A stretch of 64,000 bases of DNA from Tricholomella constricta (lineage: Eukaryota > Basidiomycota > Agaricomycetes > Agaricales > Lyophyllaceae). A program made the position numbers and the translations under genes. The DNA lies in the NCBI GenBank assembly GCA_013368375.1, contig JAACJP010000040.1:248001-312000 (forward strand), given 5' to 3'. The notes under the pieces are model-generated. The model worked only from the letters and a program-made list of their open reading frames with translations. It was not told the origin of the DNA and ran no database searches. Positions 35,266 to 47,300 of this stretch are shown here, in pieces; within the stretch, counting starts at the first letter, position 1; the number at the start of each line of letters is the position of its first letter.

Positions 35266-37412
35266 TCAGCGCCCATTCACTGTAGCCATCGAGTCTCGAC
35301 GAGCGCCAGAAGACCCTGCGCCCTCGGCACTGGGTTCCTGAGGCGAGATGGGGACGTGATTGGGGTGTTCGGGTATCTTTTCAATCTCCTTTTTCGCCTC
35401 TTCCCAAGCCTCGAGGTTCTATTGGGGTAACAAGGTGTTAGGGCACGTATCAGATGGCAAGAGACAATAGAGGAGGAACCAGGAACGTGCCTTCTTACAC
35501 CAGTCGCGATGGCTTCTCGCCATGCTGATGGCCATCTCTCTCATGTCTGCCACCTTCTGACGCTGAAACCTGTCCAAATCGGCCTGGATGGTCGAGCTAG
35601 AATATTTGAGGTCTTGAGCAGAGAGGTGCAACGCGTCTTCGAGCTTTTTTTACATTTGTTAGCCAGGATGATCTTGAACGGCGTGTCTTCTTACCTGGGA
35701 GATAGTTTCACGTGTCTTTGTGATACTGTTCCTCCGCGCACTTTCCGGGTCCACGTCCATCATGCCATGTATGGTGTAGCTAAGCGCATTCAGAAAGCCC
35801 ATACCAGGCGGCTTTGCCCGGCGCCTCGCAGGATTGGGACCGGGGTGCGGAGGCAGAGACGAGGAAGGTGATGTTTCATCTTCTCGTGTGTGCATTGCAT
35901 CACCTTCGCGGTTCTCTTCACCTTCGGCTGGACTAGGCATCGACTGGGTTCCGTCGACCCTGCCACGTCCAAGAGCCTCTTCTAGGCGTCGGGCTTCCCT
36001 TTCACTTCTCTCCAAGTCTTCGAGCTGCTCTCGCTTTGACTCGAGCCCATCTTGAGTCATTTCGTACTGAACATGCTTTTGGTGGCGATAGGCAAGCAGT
36101 TTCTTGATGATCGACGCGAACTGAGAATACTCATGGAGAGGTTCTGCCCAATTTTGTTCAAGCTCTTGGAGCTGACAAGATGTGTGCTTGATTAGAAAGA
36201 TTCTTTGAACTTATAGATGAATGCACTCACGAGTTTGGATGTCGACATGTATGTAGCATCCGCGGCCTGCCCGGTTTTCTCAATTGCTCCTGATAAAGCA
36301 CCGCTTTCATTCAGACTGAACCCGTTTAGAGCTGCTCCAAGATCTGCATGGTCTTGCGCATGATCTAGCGCGGAGATTAATAATACTCGGAACTGGAAGC
36401 GATGCCTGTACATACCTGCCCAACGCTTAACTACCCGTCGCGTTACCTTTTCCATAGGCCCGCTGACGTGATTTGCGAATTTATTTGTGAAGGACTCGGA
36501 ATCAAGGAATCGTTGATCAGGATGTCGCAAAGGATGGGCGGCAGAAGGGTTGGGAAGAGCAGCGTAGGCTGGGGAGGCATTCTGGTCAGTTGGGTTGTGT
36601 GATGGTGCTTTAAGAATGTTCTTGGGGAGCAGCGATAATGGTGGCGAATTCAGAACTTCCGTCTGTAAGTAAGACACAAAATCAAGTATGTACGTCCAGC
36701 TAGAATCAGGACACGCACCCATGAAACTTCTCCGTCAAGGAATCGATGATACACATGCTCATTGGACAGAATCGGATGCCGCGCAATCCGATTCAGGAAT
36801 GTCTGAAGCATACGCTTCCTCCTCGCAATCATTGCAGCATCCTCCTTTGCCTTTGCTTGCTTCACGGCATAATCTCCGATTGTCTGCTTTGATGGAATTG
36901 GAGGTATAATAATGGTGGGATAGAGCTTGACAAGATTAGCCCTCAAAGACTCAAACTCCGAGTATCGATGATGTGCTTCCGCGTTCTATGGACGGCACCA
37001 TCAGTATTAGTTGGATTGAGAAGGAAAGGCATCTCACCCCAGTCTTGATGACATATGTAATGTATGGAGAAGAGGCATTAAGTGAAGTCTTTTGCGCGTC
37101 GGTAATCTTGAAAGCAAATCAATTAGAGTAAAGTATAGAGGGCTGCCAACACACCAGAATCTCTACGTCCTCCCCGGAATGCAGATACCTGTCGCGTGCA
37201 CAACAAAAGTCACTCTTGAATGACATTTGAGGCTGTCTATGAGATCCTGGTGATGGAAACGGCCGACTTAGAGGAGAGCTTGGAGAGAGTTGTCGCGTAG
37301 GAAATGGTGGGGAGGAGGGTGCTGATAGGTCGACCTTGGACGTCGAGGATGTCTCGGACGAGATGTGTTCCGCATCCTGGTCAAAGGGGTTCTCGTCTTC
37401 AAAGGTATCCAT
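35266..37412 (-). CDS. SNX41: Sorting nexin Snx41/Atg20-type PX-BAR protein
   Basis: Snx41 and Atg20 form PX-BAR heterodimers with Snx4 for endosomal recycling and selective autophagy. The ATG at 37410-37412 opens MDTFEDENPFDQDAEHISSE. A Ser/Pro-rich stretch leads into the PX domain: LITDAQKTSLNASSPYITYV, HHRYSEFESLRANLVKLYPT and IIIPPIPSKQTIGDYAVKQA with RRKRMLQTFLNRIARHPILS. That PX signature has the R-Y-S-E-F and P-P-P/K basic residues. A helical BAR-like region follows (ESFTNKFANHVSGPMEKVTR, DHADLGAALNGFSLNESGAL, EQNWAEPLHEYSQFASIIKK). The end is GSSGARRDSMATVNGR, TGA at 35266-35268. The upstream TTG at 37436 is not used. A choice between Snx41 and Atg20 is not secure. Confidence 0.85.
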
Positions 37413-37691
37413 GTTGAGCCGGGGGGTTGGGTCCAACGATGACTGCGGTTGTCTTCAAGTTACGCAAGGCGTGACTTTAGAATGGTCAGATTTGATATTC
37501 AAAGGGCGGGAATTTGAAACGACGGGAATATACTCGTGATAATTAGGACAGCAGCTGAACAGACACGAAGACAACGCAGGAAATCAGGATCTGGAATACT
37601 TCAAGCGCTTAAGGACCGTGCGCCATACTCGAAACAAGACATCATCATATTTGGCTTTATTCCGGTTCAGTGGCGGCTCAGTTACATACAG

Positions 37692-39552
37692 CTATCCAAA
37701 CACCCTGAAGCCTCCCTCCAACGCTTCGCCCAACCGCACCTCTTCCAGGCGCAGCGCTTCACCATCAGCCGCATCTTCATTGCCCTGACCCGACACCTCG
37801 AATCCTTTACCGAGTAGCGAGGCGAATAGCTCATCAATTTGTTCTTCATGCCAACCTCCAACAATAGGCACGGGCACCATGAAGCTCTGCAGCTTCTCAT
37901 GCGTCTCATACCTGAGAATGAATTATCAGAATAGGTAGGATTGATGCATACTGCTACTTGCCGTAGTTTTCTGCCCTTGCTCGCTTTTGTGTCGACCTTT
38001 TTCTTCGCCTTCTTCTGCTTCTGCATTGCCATCCAATCGTCGCCGCCTCCAGATGCATTTCCTCGGGCGTCGATAACATCCCTCAGCAATTGTTGGTAGA
38101 AGTCAGTGTCATCGAAAACGTTTGGGTCTTCTAAATCCTCATTGTCCGGGGTTCCGGAAAGACCGATCCTAACACCTTTACTTCGCCGCATTTGCGTCCT
38201 TGCAAGGATTTTACTGTTGTCTCGCAGTGTTTCGTCGATCAGTTGTAGAACAGTTCTCGTATGCTGGGAAGCTTTGGACGAGAAAGCATTTCGATTTGAG
38301 GGTAAAAGGACGGAGGGTGCAACGGCTTGAATTTTCGACGACCATTTCGCCAACGTTTGGACAAGATGGGGGTGGTATCTGCGATGAAATGATTCGAGAA
38401 GTACCCGACCACAGTCAAGGAGAAACGTACACTTCCTCCAGAGCAGACGCGTCATGGGTCGCGTCTTGAAGCCACTCCTCATAATTGATCAAGGCATCCT
38501 CGTCGGGTTGTAATTTCCGGCGTTTTCGTGGTGGAGGAGTGATGGATTCGTTCGTTGTTAGCATATACTACGAGTGCTGTCAGTAGCGAAAGCGCCGTTA
38601 TATTGGAGAGACTTCTCACTTCTTGTAGTTGAAAAATCTCTTCCGATAGGGCAGCAGCTTCCTTTAGCATTTCGATGACAGAAACTTGACACTCGGGTGA
38701 TGCCAGGTATTCTTTGACGTCTAAAGGCTAGAGATAATATGAGGAAGAAGACCAGGAGGAGAGGACAAAGTGCTCACGGGAGGTAGTCTATTGGCTGCAG
38801 TGACAGCCTTCTGTATGCGTATCCGAGCATCCAGCAACGAATCCCACAGAGACTATACACACGTCAGAGTGTTGAACATGAAGAGTTCAAAGGACACGCA
38901 CAATCTGCCGCGAAACCGCTTGCCCCTTCTTTTTATCCTCCTCCCTTTTTTCCCGGAGTGTCGCAGAAAGATAGTCAGTTGGTTCATGCTCTTCCATTTG
39001 TCGTTTCTCCGGGCTACTCTTCTTCCTCGGTGCTGGCGCCTGGTTCTTCTCTTCCTCTTCACTATCTGCAGAAGCACCTTCATCATCACTTGCATCTGCC
39101 TCTTCAGCTCCGCTTGACGCCTGTACATCGTGGGCTCCCATGTCCTCATCTTCTGATCCACTCTCCTCGTCTGCGCTGCCCAGATCCTGATCACTCTCAT
39201 ACTCCATGATCTGCTTCCTCGATGTCCTTACACCTTCATACTTGGGGTCAGATATGCTGTCATGTTGTTTTCGCAGCGAACTTGGTCTACCACCAGCAAT
39301 GAGGTTTGAGTTGGTGACATCGTGAAGATAGGAACTTACCCGACGGCGAAGTAATGCTCTCTCGCGGCTGGGTCGGCGCTGGCTACCTCTTCGGTATCGA
39401 TGTCGCGAGTAAGTGCATCCTCAGGGTCCAAATCTGCCCGCCGAAAGTTGAAAATAAGATAATCAATGAAAATATATTTGACACTCACCGACCGGGGCAG
39501 CTTCTTCAAGGAGAGCTATCTGTTGCGCGAGAGATAGGCCTAAATGTTCCAT
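37692..39552 (-). CDS. BFR2: Bfr2/AATF rRNA-processing factor
   Basis: Bfr2 (AATF/Che-1 in animals) is a nucleolar factor needed for 40S subunit assembly. The ATG at 39550-39552 opens MEHLGLSLAQQIALLEEAAP. There is a long acidic region (ESDQDLGSADEESGSEDEDM) and then the AATF block LWDSLLDARIRIQKAVTAAN with RLPP. The later domain reads QHTRTVLQLIDETLRDNSKI, LEDPNVFDDTDFYQQLLRDV and QKQKKAKKKVDTKASKGRKL, closing with the HEKLQSFMVPVPIVGGWHEE, a C-terminal signature of this family. The end is EGGFRVFG, TAG at 37692-37694. Lengths agree with fungal Bfr2. It sits about 280 bases from SNX41 on the same strand. Confidence 0.9.
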
Positions 39553-39975
39553 GAAGTTATCAGGAGGTATTCTATATGTTCAAGTAGGTCACCCACGAGC
39601 TGTCATCTCGTCAAAGTCTCGAAAGGTGAAGGGAACACCGAATACGCGATCGACAAAAAATATTGAGTCGTCAGGTGATACCCACATGTATATTTGAATC
39701 GAATGGTGTTGACAAGCAAGTCCAAAAATAAACGTTATTCTTGGCAGGAACCTAATTATAACTGAAGGCACTTAAGAGTCAATAAGTACTTGATTTATTC
39801 AGCGGAAAGACATATTGTCACCTCTGTATTATTTCCCGTCTGTATTCTTAACACAAGTAAGTAGGTGTTTGTCAAATCAGAACACTCAAAATAAAAATAT
39901 TGCAGTAAGTAACGCGAGAGCTCGCAATATCGCCAACGAACCAACGGTATAAAATGACAGGAAGAGGCGATATAG
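39553..39975. other. Intergenic region between BFR2 start and VMS1 stop
   Basis: About 420 bases, AT-rich around 39780-39900. Apart from presumed promoter and 3' UTR I see nothing; the minus-strand frame at 39589-39771 has no known domain. Confidence 0.35.
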
Positions 39976-42146
39976 CTACTGAGAACCCAGAGCCTTCATC
40001 CGTGCTTCCGCTGCTCGAGCCCTTCGTTCTCTCTCCACCTTCGCCCGCATCTCAGGAGTCAGGCCCGCGACTCCTTCCGCCGCACCCGAGCCACCTCCCA
40101 ATCGTCTCGATGCCGATACCGCTTGAGGAATGGACCGCGGTGGCGGCGATGACTCCTTCACTGGCTCAGGCGTGGGTTGCGCCTTCTCCTTTTCACGATC
40201 CCTCGCCTCCCTTTCTTTCACTCGGTCCTTCAAGCCCTTTCTCCGCCCCTTCTTCTTCTCCTCCCGCTCATCCTCCATCTGTTTGCTGAGCGCGCTGGGC
40301 ACACGCGCCGCCCCAAACCAGTCCCACCAATCTGGGTGCAATGCTGCAATACGCCGGAAGACGTCTCGCACCCCTTTAGAGCGTGCGAGATCGTAGGCGG
40401 TCCGCCGCGACCCCGTGGGCAGCGAAGCGGGGGCATCGGATGCATCAGAGTGGTGCCCACCATCGTCGTCGTCATCAAGATTTCCGAACTTCGGGTTTGG
40501 AACAGGGATGGTGGGGTCGGCGCGCGCGTTTTCAAGAAGCCATTGCGTGACCTCTTCATGCCCAGCTTGTGCGGCGACTTGGAGGAGTGTTGCTCTGCGT
40601 TCGCCTGTCCATTCGGGGATGCGCGCGTCGATGGTCTCCATATTGGACGCCTCACGCTCCCAGAAGGCTTTCAGGGGCTCGACCCGACCCTTCGTGACCA
40701 TCTCGAGAAGGCGAGACCACCTTTCGCGAAGAAGCTCCTCTTCCCTGGAAAGTTTAACAGGTTTTGGTTTCTCAGGCTCTGGAGCAGGGGCAGTGGGTGC
40801 AGGCTTTGGTTTTGGGAGTGACGCTAGGTAAGCTTCGTCTTGTGCTCGAAGGGCATCTTCGGTCAAGTGAGAGACTTTGACCCTTGTTAGCTCAAGCAGA
40901 CAGCGTAAAAGCTCCGATTGCGTCTGTAGAGGGAAAACGCCTAAGTTCGATGTGAGGGTACATTCTGTTAAATATAAACTTACTGGACGCCGGGTTGGGA
41001 ATGGGAAAGTGCGTAGCCGCTCGTCGCCTTTGGATATGATGGCGTCGTCGTATCCTAAGAATATCTTGCGATTTGAACTACTCGCTCGTATCCAGATCCG
41101 TTCACAATCGTGAATATCATCACCCCATTCTAGCAAAAGATTGCGTATGTCCTAAAAGATAGGGATTAAACTTGACGTAGGCATACAATATGGTGCTGGC
41201 GTACCTCGCGTAAAGATTGCTCTCCATACCGTCGCAATTGGGCCCCAGCGCTTTTTGCAGGACCCTTCGCATTATCATTTGCTGACTGACCACCACCCTG
41301 CTTTCTTCGAGCTGAGAGGATGTGGTCATCACGCTATTAAGAACCTGCAATTTACGTATAACGTACTGGTATAGCGATGGAACGTCTTATGTCGAAGAAC
41401 CTCCGTGTCTGGTTTCGGCTTCTGAGGCTTCTTTCTTTTACTTTTTGTTGACTCGTCTTCATCCTCAGCTGGTCGGCTGACGCGTACAATTGCACCTGCA
41501 AAATGCCCACCCGCCACCATGAACATGGCCCATGTCCGCCCTTCCTCTTGGCTCTCCTGCATCTCCTTCAGTTCAGACAAATAAGACGTTTCATCCTTGG
41601 GATCGGAATAGAGGGCTTTGTATACACCGATTTGTGTGGACGGGGGTGAATGGAACCAAGTGATAGCCGTTTGCGGAACGGTTCGCGTGTCATCTGGGGA
41701 GGGCGACCTGGCAGGCCTCTTCGTTTTATTGACGAGGGTATTGACAGCATCAGACGCTGAGGAATCGTCCTCGTCCGAAGAGGATTCGGAGCCAGAGATC
41801 GAGTCCTCCAAGGCTGGAGAGAGATCAAAGACAAGATGGGGAATAGAGAGAGCAACAGCGTACCATCGATCATTTGGGAAAAAGCAGCTGCAGTGACAGG
41901 GTTCCCGCCTGCGAGACGCGTCTTGACATTGTATCGATGCCAATCGGATCGGAAGTGGGCTCGTTGTTCGTCCAATGCAACAAACGTTGCTTCAAGGCAT
42001 ATGTGGCATGTTCGCGGTCCACTCGAGGAAGTAGCAGTGATAAGTTCCGGTGACGGAGCCCTTGAAGCAGAAGTGTTGACGAGATTCCGAGGGGTTAATG
42101 TACCCAGGAGTTCTGCAGGAAGGGAGTATATGTGGTATTGGGACAT
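39976..42146 (-). CDS. VMS1: Vms1/ANKZF1 peptidyl-tRNA hydrolase of ribosome quality control
   Basis: Vms1 releases stalled nascent chains from tRNA on 60S subunits, chiefly for mitochondrial precursors, and binds Cdc48. The ATG at 42144-42146 opens MSQYHIYSLPAELLGTLTPR; a near upstream TTG is not needed. The C2H2-like finger CHICLEATFVALDEQRAHFR is followed by SDWHRYNVKTRL. The catalytic eRF1-like domain has MFMVAGGHFAGAIVRVSRP and the GGGQSANDNAKG loop carrying the catalytic glutamine region. Ankyrin-like repeats follow (RRATLLQVAAQAGHEEVTQW, TAYDLARSKGVRDVFRRIAA), then a charged coiled coil with LTPEMRAKVERERRARAAEA, the C-terminal Cdc48-binding (VIM) type helix. The end is MKALGSQ, stop at 39976. 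Confidence 0.93.
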
Positions 42147-42171
42147 TCTGGGTATCCTCAACCGCAAATAA

Positions 42172-42384
42172 TTTGGAGAATATCGTTACCACAGATGGAG
42201 CTTTATAAGAGAACGGGTCCGAAAAGGTTCCGTGGATGACTATGCAGACACTGCAATTGCAAGAAAATCGTATTTCGGAGGAGCGGCGAGTCAGATTGTG
42301 TCCAGCTCCGGGGCGGCACTCACTCCGGCAATCACTGCAGCGGCAATTACCGGGCTAGCGGCGACTTACGTTTTTGTGCTGTAG
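42172..42384 (+). other. Open frame with a small-residue C-terminal membrane-like segment
   Basis: The frame is open for 70 codons after a TAA at 42169-42171 and ends TAG at 42382-42384. It has no ATG. The sequence runs RERVRKGSVDDYADTAIARK, then SYFGGAASQIVSSSGAALTP, and AITAAAITGLAATYVFVL. The final 20 residues look like one membrane segment. It may be the last exon of a short gene whose start overlaps the VMS1 5' region, or it may be chance. It lies between the VMS1 and SEC53 promoters. Confidence 0.3.
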
Positions 42385-42738
42385 TGTGTGCCCTTCATGT
42401 CGAATATTCCACTTCACTTCCATAGTTCAGTTCCAAAGCCCTTCTCTTCCTACACAAGATGCTCTTGTCGCCAATGCCCTCGGATGTATGCACGCAATGC
42501 TTGAGAGTGCAGGATTACAAGTCGGACAGAGTCGAGCACTTGGTTGAGAGTTAAGTAGACTACGTAGGCTAGGGTTGCCCTGACTTGTAATACATCATAC
42601 AGAATTGAAGCTCACGGTGAAGAACGACCGACGCGCAGTGATCGCCGGACTTTTCTCGCCGGAGTTTCCATTTAAGACCAGCCATAACCTATTGAATTAT
42701 CCATTGATTGCTGCAGCTTTCCCTTGTTACTACTAGCA
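42385..42738. other. Upstream region of SEC53
   Basis: About 350 bases with no coding pattern; presumed SEC53 promoter. A pyrimidine-rich stretch (TCCCTTGTTACTACTAGC) ends just before the ATG. Confidence 0.35.
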
Positions 42739-43822
42739 ATGGTCTCTCAATCTTTTGCGCATCGCGCCACTCAGAAGCTGGTCTTATTCGATGTTGATGG
42801 AACCCTCACTCCAGCACGCCAGGTATGTTTTACCATACCTTCTATCGGATGTCATCTAATCTTCCCCTACGATAGGCCGTGTCGACGGAGATGATTGAGG
42901 CTCTACGCGATCTGAGGAAGAAGGCCATCGTTGGCTTTGTCGGTGGTTCTGATCTCGTCAAAATCTCGGAGCAACTATCGGTGCAAGGAAGCAATGGTAC
43001 GTCGTTTATGCTGTAGATTCGTTGCGATTTGGTTCATCTAAACCATACCAGTCGTCGAGGACTTTGATTACGCATTCGCAGAAAATGGCTTGACAGCGTA
43101 TAAGCTCGGCAAACCTCTAGAATCTCAATCCTTCATCCAATTCCTTGGTGAGGACAGGTACAAACCCCTCGTCAACTTTATCCTGCACTATATCGCCGAT
43201 CTCGACATCCCAATTAAGCGGTATGTACTAACCGCAGTTTAACTGTTCATTCACCCTTGACATCAGTCTACAGGGGAACGTTCGTTGAATTTCGAAACGG
43301 GATGATCAATGTTAGCCCGATTGGCCGTAATGCAACGTAGACGGTCACAGCTTTCGAAAGGCATCTTAATCTTTGCTTATTCGCTTCTCTAGTATCGCGG
43401 AACGAAAAGCCTTTGAAGCCTATGACAAGGTTAGAAGGTCAGCCTACCTTGGTTTGCTTTAAGCTGATCTCAAGGCTAGGAACACGGTCTAAGGGCTGCC
43501 TTCGTCGAGGTCTTGAAGGAGAAGTTTCCTGATTACGGCTTGACCTACTCCATCGGAGGTCAGATATCGTTCGACGTGTTCCCCAATGGATGGGACAAGA
43601 CCTATGCTTTGAAACACGTCGAGGATGAAGGATTTGAAGAGATACATTTTTTTGGAGATAAGACTTACAAGGCAAATCTATTTGAGCCTGTTCCCTTCAT
43701 CCGACTAATGCACGCCATAGGGAGGAAACGATTACGAAATTTTTTCCGACCCACGAACCATTGGACATTCTGTGAATAGTCCTGCAGATACCATCAGGAT
43801 CCTTGGAGAGCTGTTCCCATAG
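42739..43822 (+). CDS. SEC53: Phosphomannomutase (Sec53)
   Basis: This cytosolic HAD-family enzyme converts mannose-6-phosphate to mannose-1-phosphate for GDP-mannose and glycosylation. The ATG at 42739-42741 opens [20 protein letters not shown]; the nucleophile motif is [11 protein letters not shown]. Further: [57 protein letters not shown] with [35 protein letters not shown] and [20 protein letters not shown]. The end is [11 protein letters not shown] at 43820-43822. At least five introns. Length and motifs are normal for the family. Confidence 0.95.
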
Positions 43823-44321
43823 AAGGATGACAGTGAAGGAATAGGGACATTCATTTTGTATTCATTAACAGTTCGGGTATGAGGCAACTGTATATCCATT
43901 CATTTTCCACCTTAGGGATGCAGCCACAGAAATCCAATTGACACTTCTTAGAAAAGTTGCCGTTACACGCACTTCTCTTTGTGTTGTCTTTCTATCCCTT
44001 AACTACACATGCAGCACCAGACATGATAATTTGGCCTCTATAATATGGCTAGGCCTGCACACAGCATGGTGAGGTAGAAATATCCCAATTGATACTACAG
44101 CAGAGACACCAGGCGTATTGCCTTGAGCCAAGAGTACGAATTCCAAATAGGGATATACAACGCGCTGAGGCCTGATTTGACGCGCACCTCTCTCCTTGTC
44201 AATCAATATCTACGCCTGCGTTCCGCTTCGACGTTTTTAACCATTTGGCCCTTTGGCCCTGGACGTTCTTGAACAGATCTAACCGTTCGCTCCCTGAACA
44301 CCCTCCCACTGTTCGATCGAA
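43823..44321. other. Intergenic region between SEC53 and POL3
   Basis: About 500 bases containing the SEC53 3' UTR and the POL3 promoter. Nothing else recognised. Confidence 0.35.
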
Positions 44322-47300
44322 ATGCCTGCACCGTCATCAACTGCGAAGGAGAACAAGCCATTTTCTCGCGGCCAGTACGTGTCGCGTCCTGAGATGGCTC
44401 GTATGACGCGTCATCTTCAACTCATATTGTTTCTCAGGAGCAAACCTAACGGAAATTGCGAACCTGCGACTAAGCGTCGCAAGCTGGCTCCCGCAGCTTC
44501 TTTCCAAGGATCGCAGCCTGTGGAATCTTCGTTCGCGGACGTGCTTCAACGGATAAAGGAGGAAGCTGGCGAGGGTCACAGTGCGTTATACTCTCACTGA
44601 AGTCTTGGAATATGATACTGACATCGACACGTTTGCAAGTCGCGGAAGGTGGCTCTGATAGCTGGGCGCGACCGTACCTGCCACCCTTAAACGAAAAAAG
44701 GGACACGATCAGTATGCCTTCCTGCTTCCATCACCCAAAACCTACTGAGTGCGATTAGTATTCCAACAAATTGATGTCGAGGAATCACAGGATAGTGGAG
44801 GCGGGCCGGTTAAGCTCAGAATGTTCGGTGTGACGGAGGTATGTCGCCCTTTTGTTCTGAAACGCCACCAACGCTTATGATTCTAGGCCGGGCACAGCGT
44901 ACTGGCACATATCACCGACTTTCTTCCCTATTTCTACATTGCCGTGCCCCGTGGATTCGACAAAGACGATCTCGAATCATTCCGGGCGGACCTGAATGTT
45001 AGTTAAACATCTTGCTTTGACGCTCGCCTTTGGCTTTACACGTCCATAGAACCACGTCGCAGGTAACGAACCGGTCAGAAAAATCGAACTTGTCCAGAAG
45101 CGAAGTCTTTGGGGTTACAGAGGTGATGATTGGGTGCCCTTTTTGAAGCTCACTATCTCGGATCCTCGAAGCCTTCCCAAAATTCGAGATGAGTGTCCTT
45201 GTAACTATTGGATAATCTCTTAACTGACAGATTTCGGCCATTACGCATCTTCGAGCGCGGAGAATGTCGCTTCCAGGGTCTATTCTCCGATGCGGTGGCC
45301 ACGTTTGAAAGTAATATTGCGTATACACTGCGCTTCATGATTGACACTAAGGTATGTCGTCATCCATGCATGCTTCCCAGCCAGACTTGATGTGTCGATA
45401 CAGGTCGTTGGCATGAACTGGATTGAAGTCCCAGCGGGAAGATACCAACTACTATCCGAAGGTCAGAAAAAATCACATTGTCAGATTGAGATGAATGTCA
45501 GGTGCGCAGATCGAACATGATGCACTTAGGGATCGTCAATGACAAGTATTGCAGATGGGATGCCTTCATCTCACAAGCGCCGGAAGGAGTCTGGTCGAAG
45601 ATAGCTCCACTCAGAATTTTGAGTTTTGATATCGAGTGCGCAGGTCGGAAGGGTATCTTCCCTGAACCGCAGACAGACCCCGTTATTCAAATCGCAAATA
45701 TGGTTACGCGACAAGGTCCGTTGTGTATGTTTCGTTAATTTGCTGAAGCTCGGTGGCTGATTGCTGCTCTTGTCTTCAGGAGAGCAACAGCCCTTCATCC
45801 GCAACGTCTTTACTCTCAACACTTGCTCCCACATTGTTGGATCTCAGGTCCTCTCATTCGATGACGAAGCCAAAATGTTGCAATCTTGGCGTGACTTTAT
45901 AGAACAAGTCGACCCAGACGTAGTTATCGGCTACAACATCGCTGGATTCGATTTCCCATACCTGATGGACAGAGCCAAGGCTTTGAAAGCAAACAAATTT
46001 CCCTACCTAGGGAGACTGAAGCGTGCGTTGCACAGCTCTAACCCCATGTTCGTTACCTGACGTTCATTCATCTAGATATCAAAACTGAGGTGAAGAACAC
46101 TCATTTCTCCTCGAAGGCCTATGGACAGCGCGATTCGAAAGAGACAACGCTCGATGGTCGTCTCCAGCTCGATGTTTTACAATTCATGCAGCGTGAGCAT
46201 AAGCTACGCAGTTACACACTCAACTCGGTCTGTGCACAATTTCTTGGCGAACAGAAAGAGGACGTGCACCATTCTGTCATTACGGAGCTCCAGAATGGTA
46301 CACCTGAGTCCAGACGCCGGTTGGCTGTGTACTGTCTGAAGGTCTGTTTGCTGGAACTAACTCAGCTGGCAAACGTTTCTTACCTTGCCATCTAGGATGC
46401 GTATCTCCCTCAGCGGCTGTTGGATAAGCTCATGTGCTTCGTCAACTACATCGAGATGTCCCGTGTCACGGGCGTTCCTTTCAATTATCTGCTTTCTAGG
46501 GGTCAATCCATCAAGGTCCTGTCACAGTTGTTCCGTAAAGCGAACGAGGAGGGCTATGTCATTCCTGCATTGAAGGGAGACGGTAAATCATTCGTCTAAT
46601 GTCATTATCTCGATGCATAACCTAATTGCTCCTTACAACTCAGGGTCCGATGAACAATACGAAGGTGCTACCGTCATCGAGCCTTGCAAGGGTTATTACG
46701 ATGTCCCTATTGCAACGCTTGATTTCAGTTCTCTGTACCCGTCGATCATGATGGCGCACAATCTATGCTACACAACACTTCTTGATAAAGCCACTATCGA
46801 TCGCCTTGGCCTCGTGAAGGACGTCGATTATGCTCAGACACCCAACAACGGTGAGTTAAGATGCTGATATATTGGTGGTAGGCTATTAAAAATGGCCGTG
46901 TAGACCTCTTCGCAACGACTGCGCGTCGGAAGGGACTCCTACCAACCGTGCTCGAAGATCTGATTTCTGCACGTAAGCGCGCAAAGGCTGATTTGAAGAA
47001 CGAGAAGGATCCCTTCAAGCGTGCGGTGCTGGATGGTCGTCAATTGGCTTTGAAGGTATCCGGTCGCAAAATACAACCAAGATCGCACTCCGTATCTGAT
47101 TTTTCGATCTAGATCAGTGCCAATTCCGTGTACGGATTTACAGGCGCGACTATTGGCAAGCTTCCTTGCTTGGCCATCTCATCTAGCGTCACAGCGTATG
47201 GCCGGCAGATGATTGAGAAAACCAAGCAGGTCAGTTTTCTCCTCCTCGTGCATTATCCTACGTCCATTTATGTGATATTGCTCGACGCAGGAAGTAGAAG

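Noticed and set aside
40130..40821. Plus-strand frames opposite VMS1
   Set aside because: Shadow of the charged VMS1 C-terminal exon.
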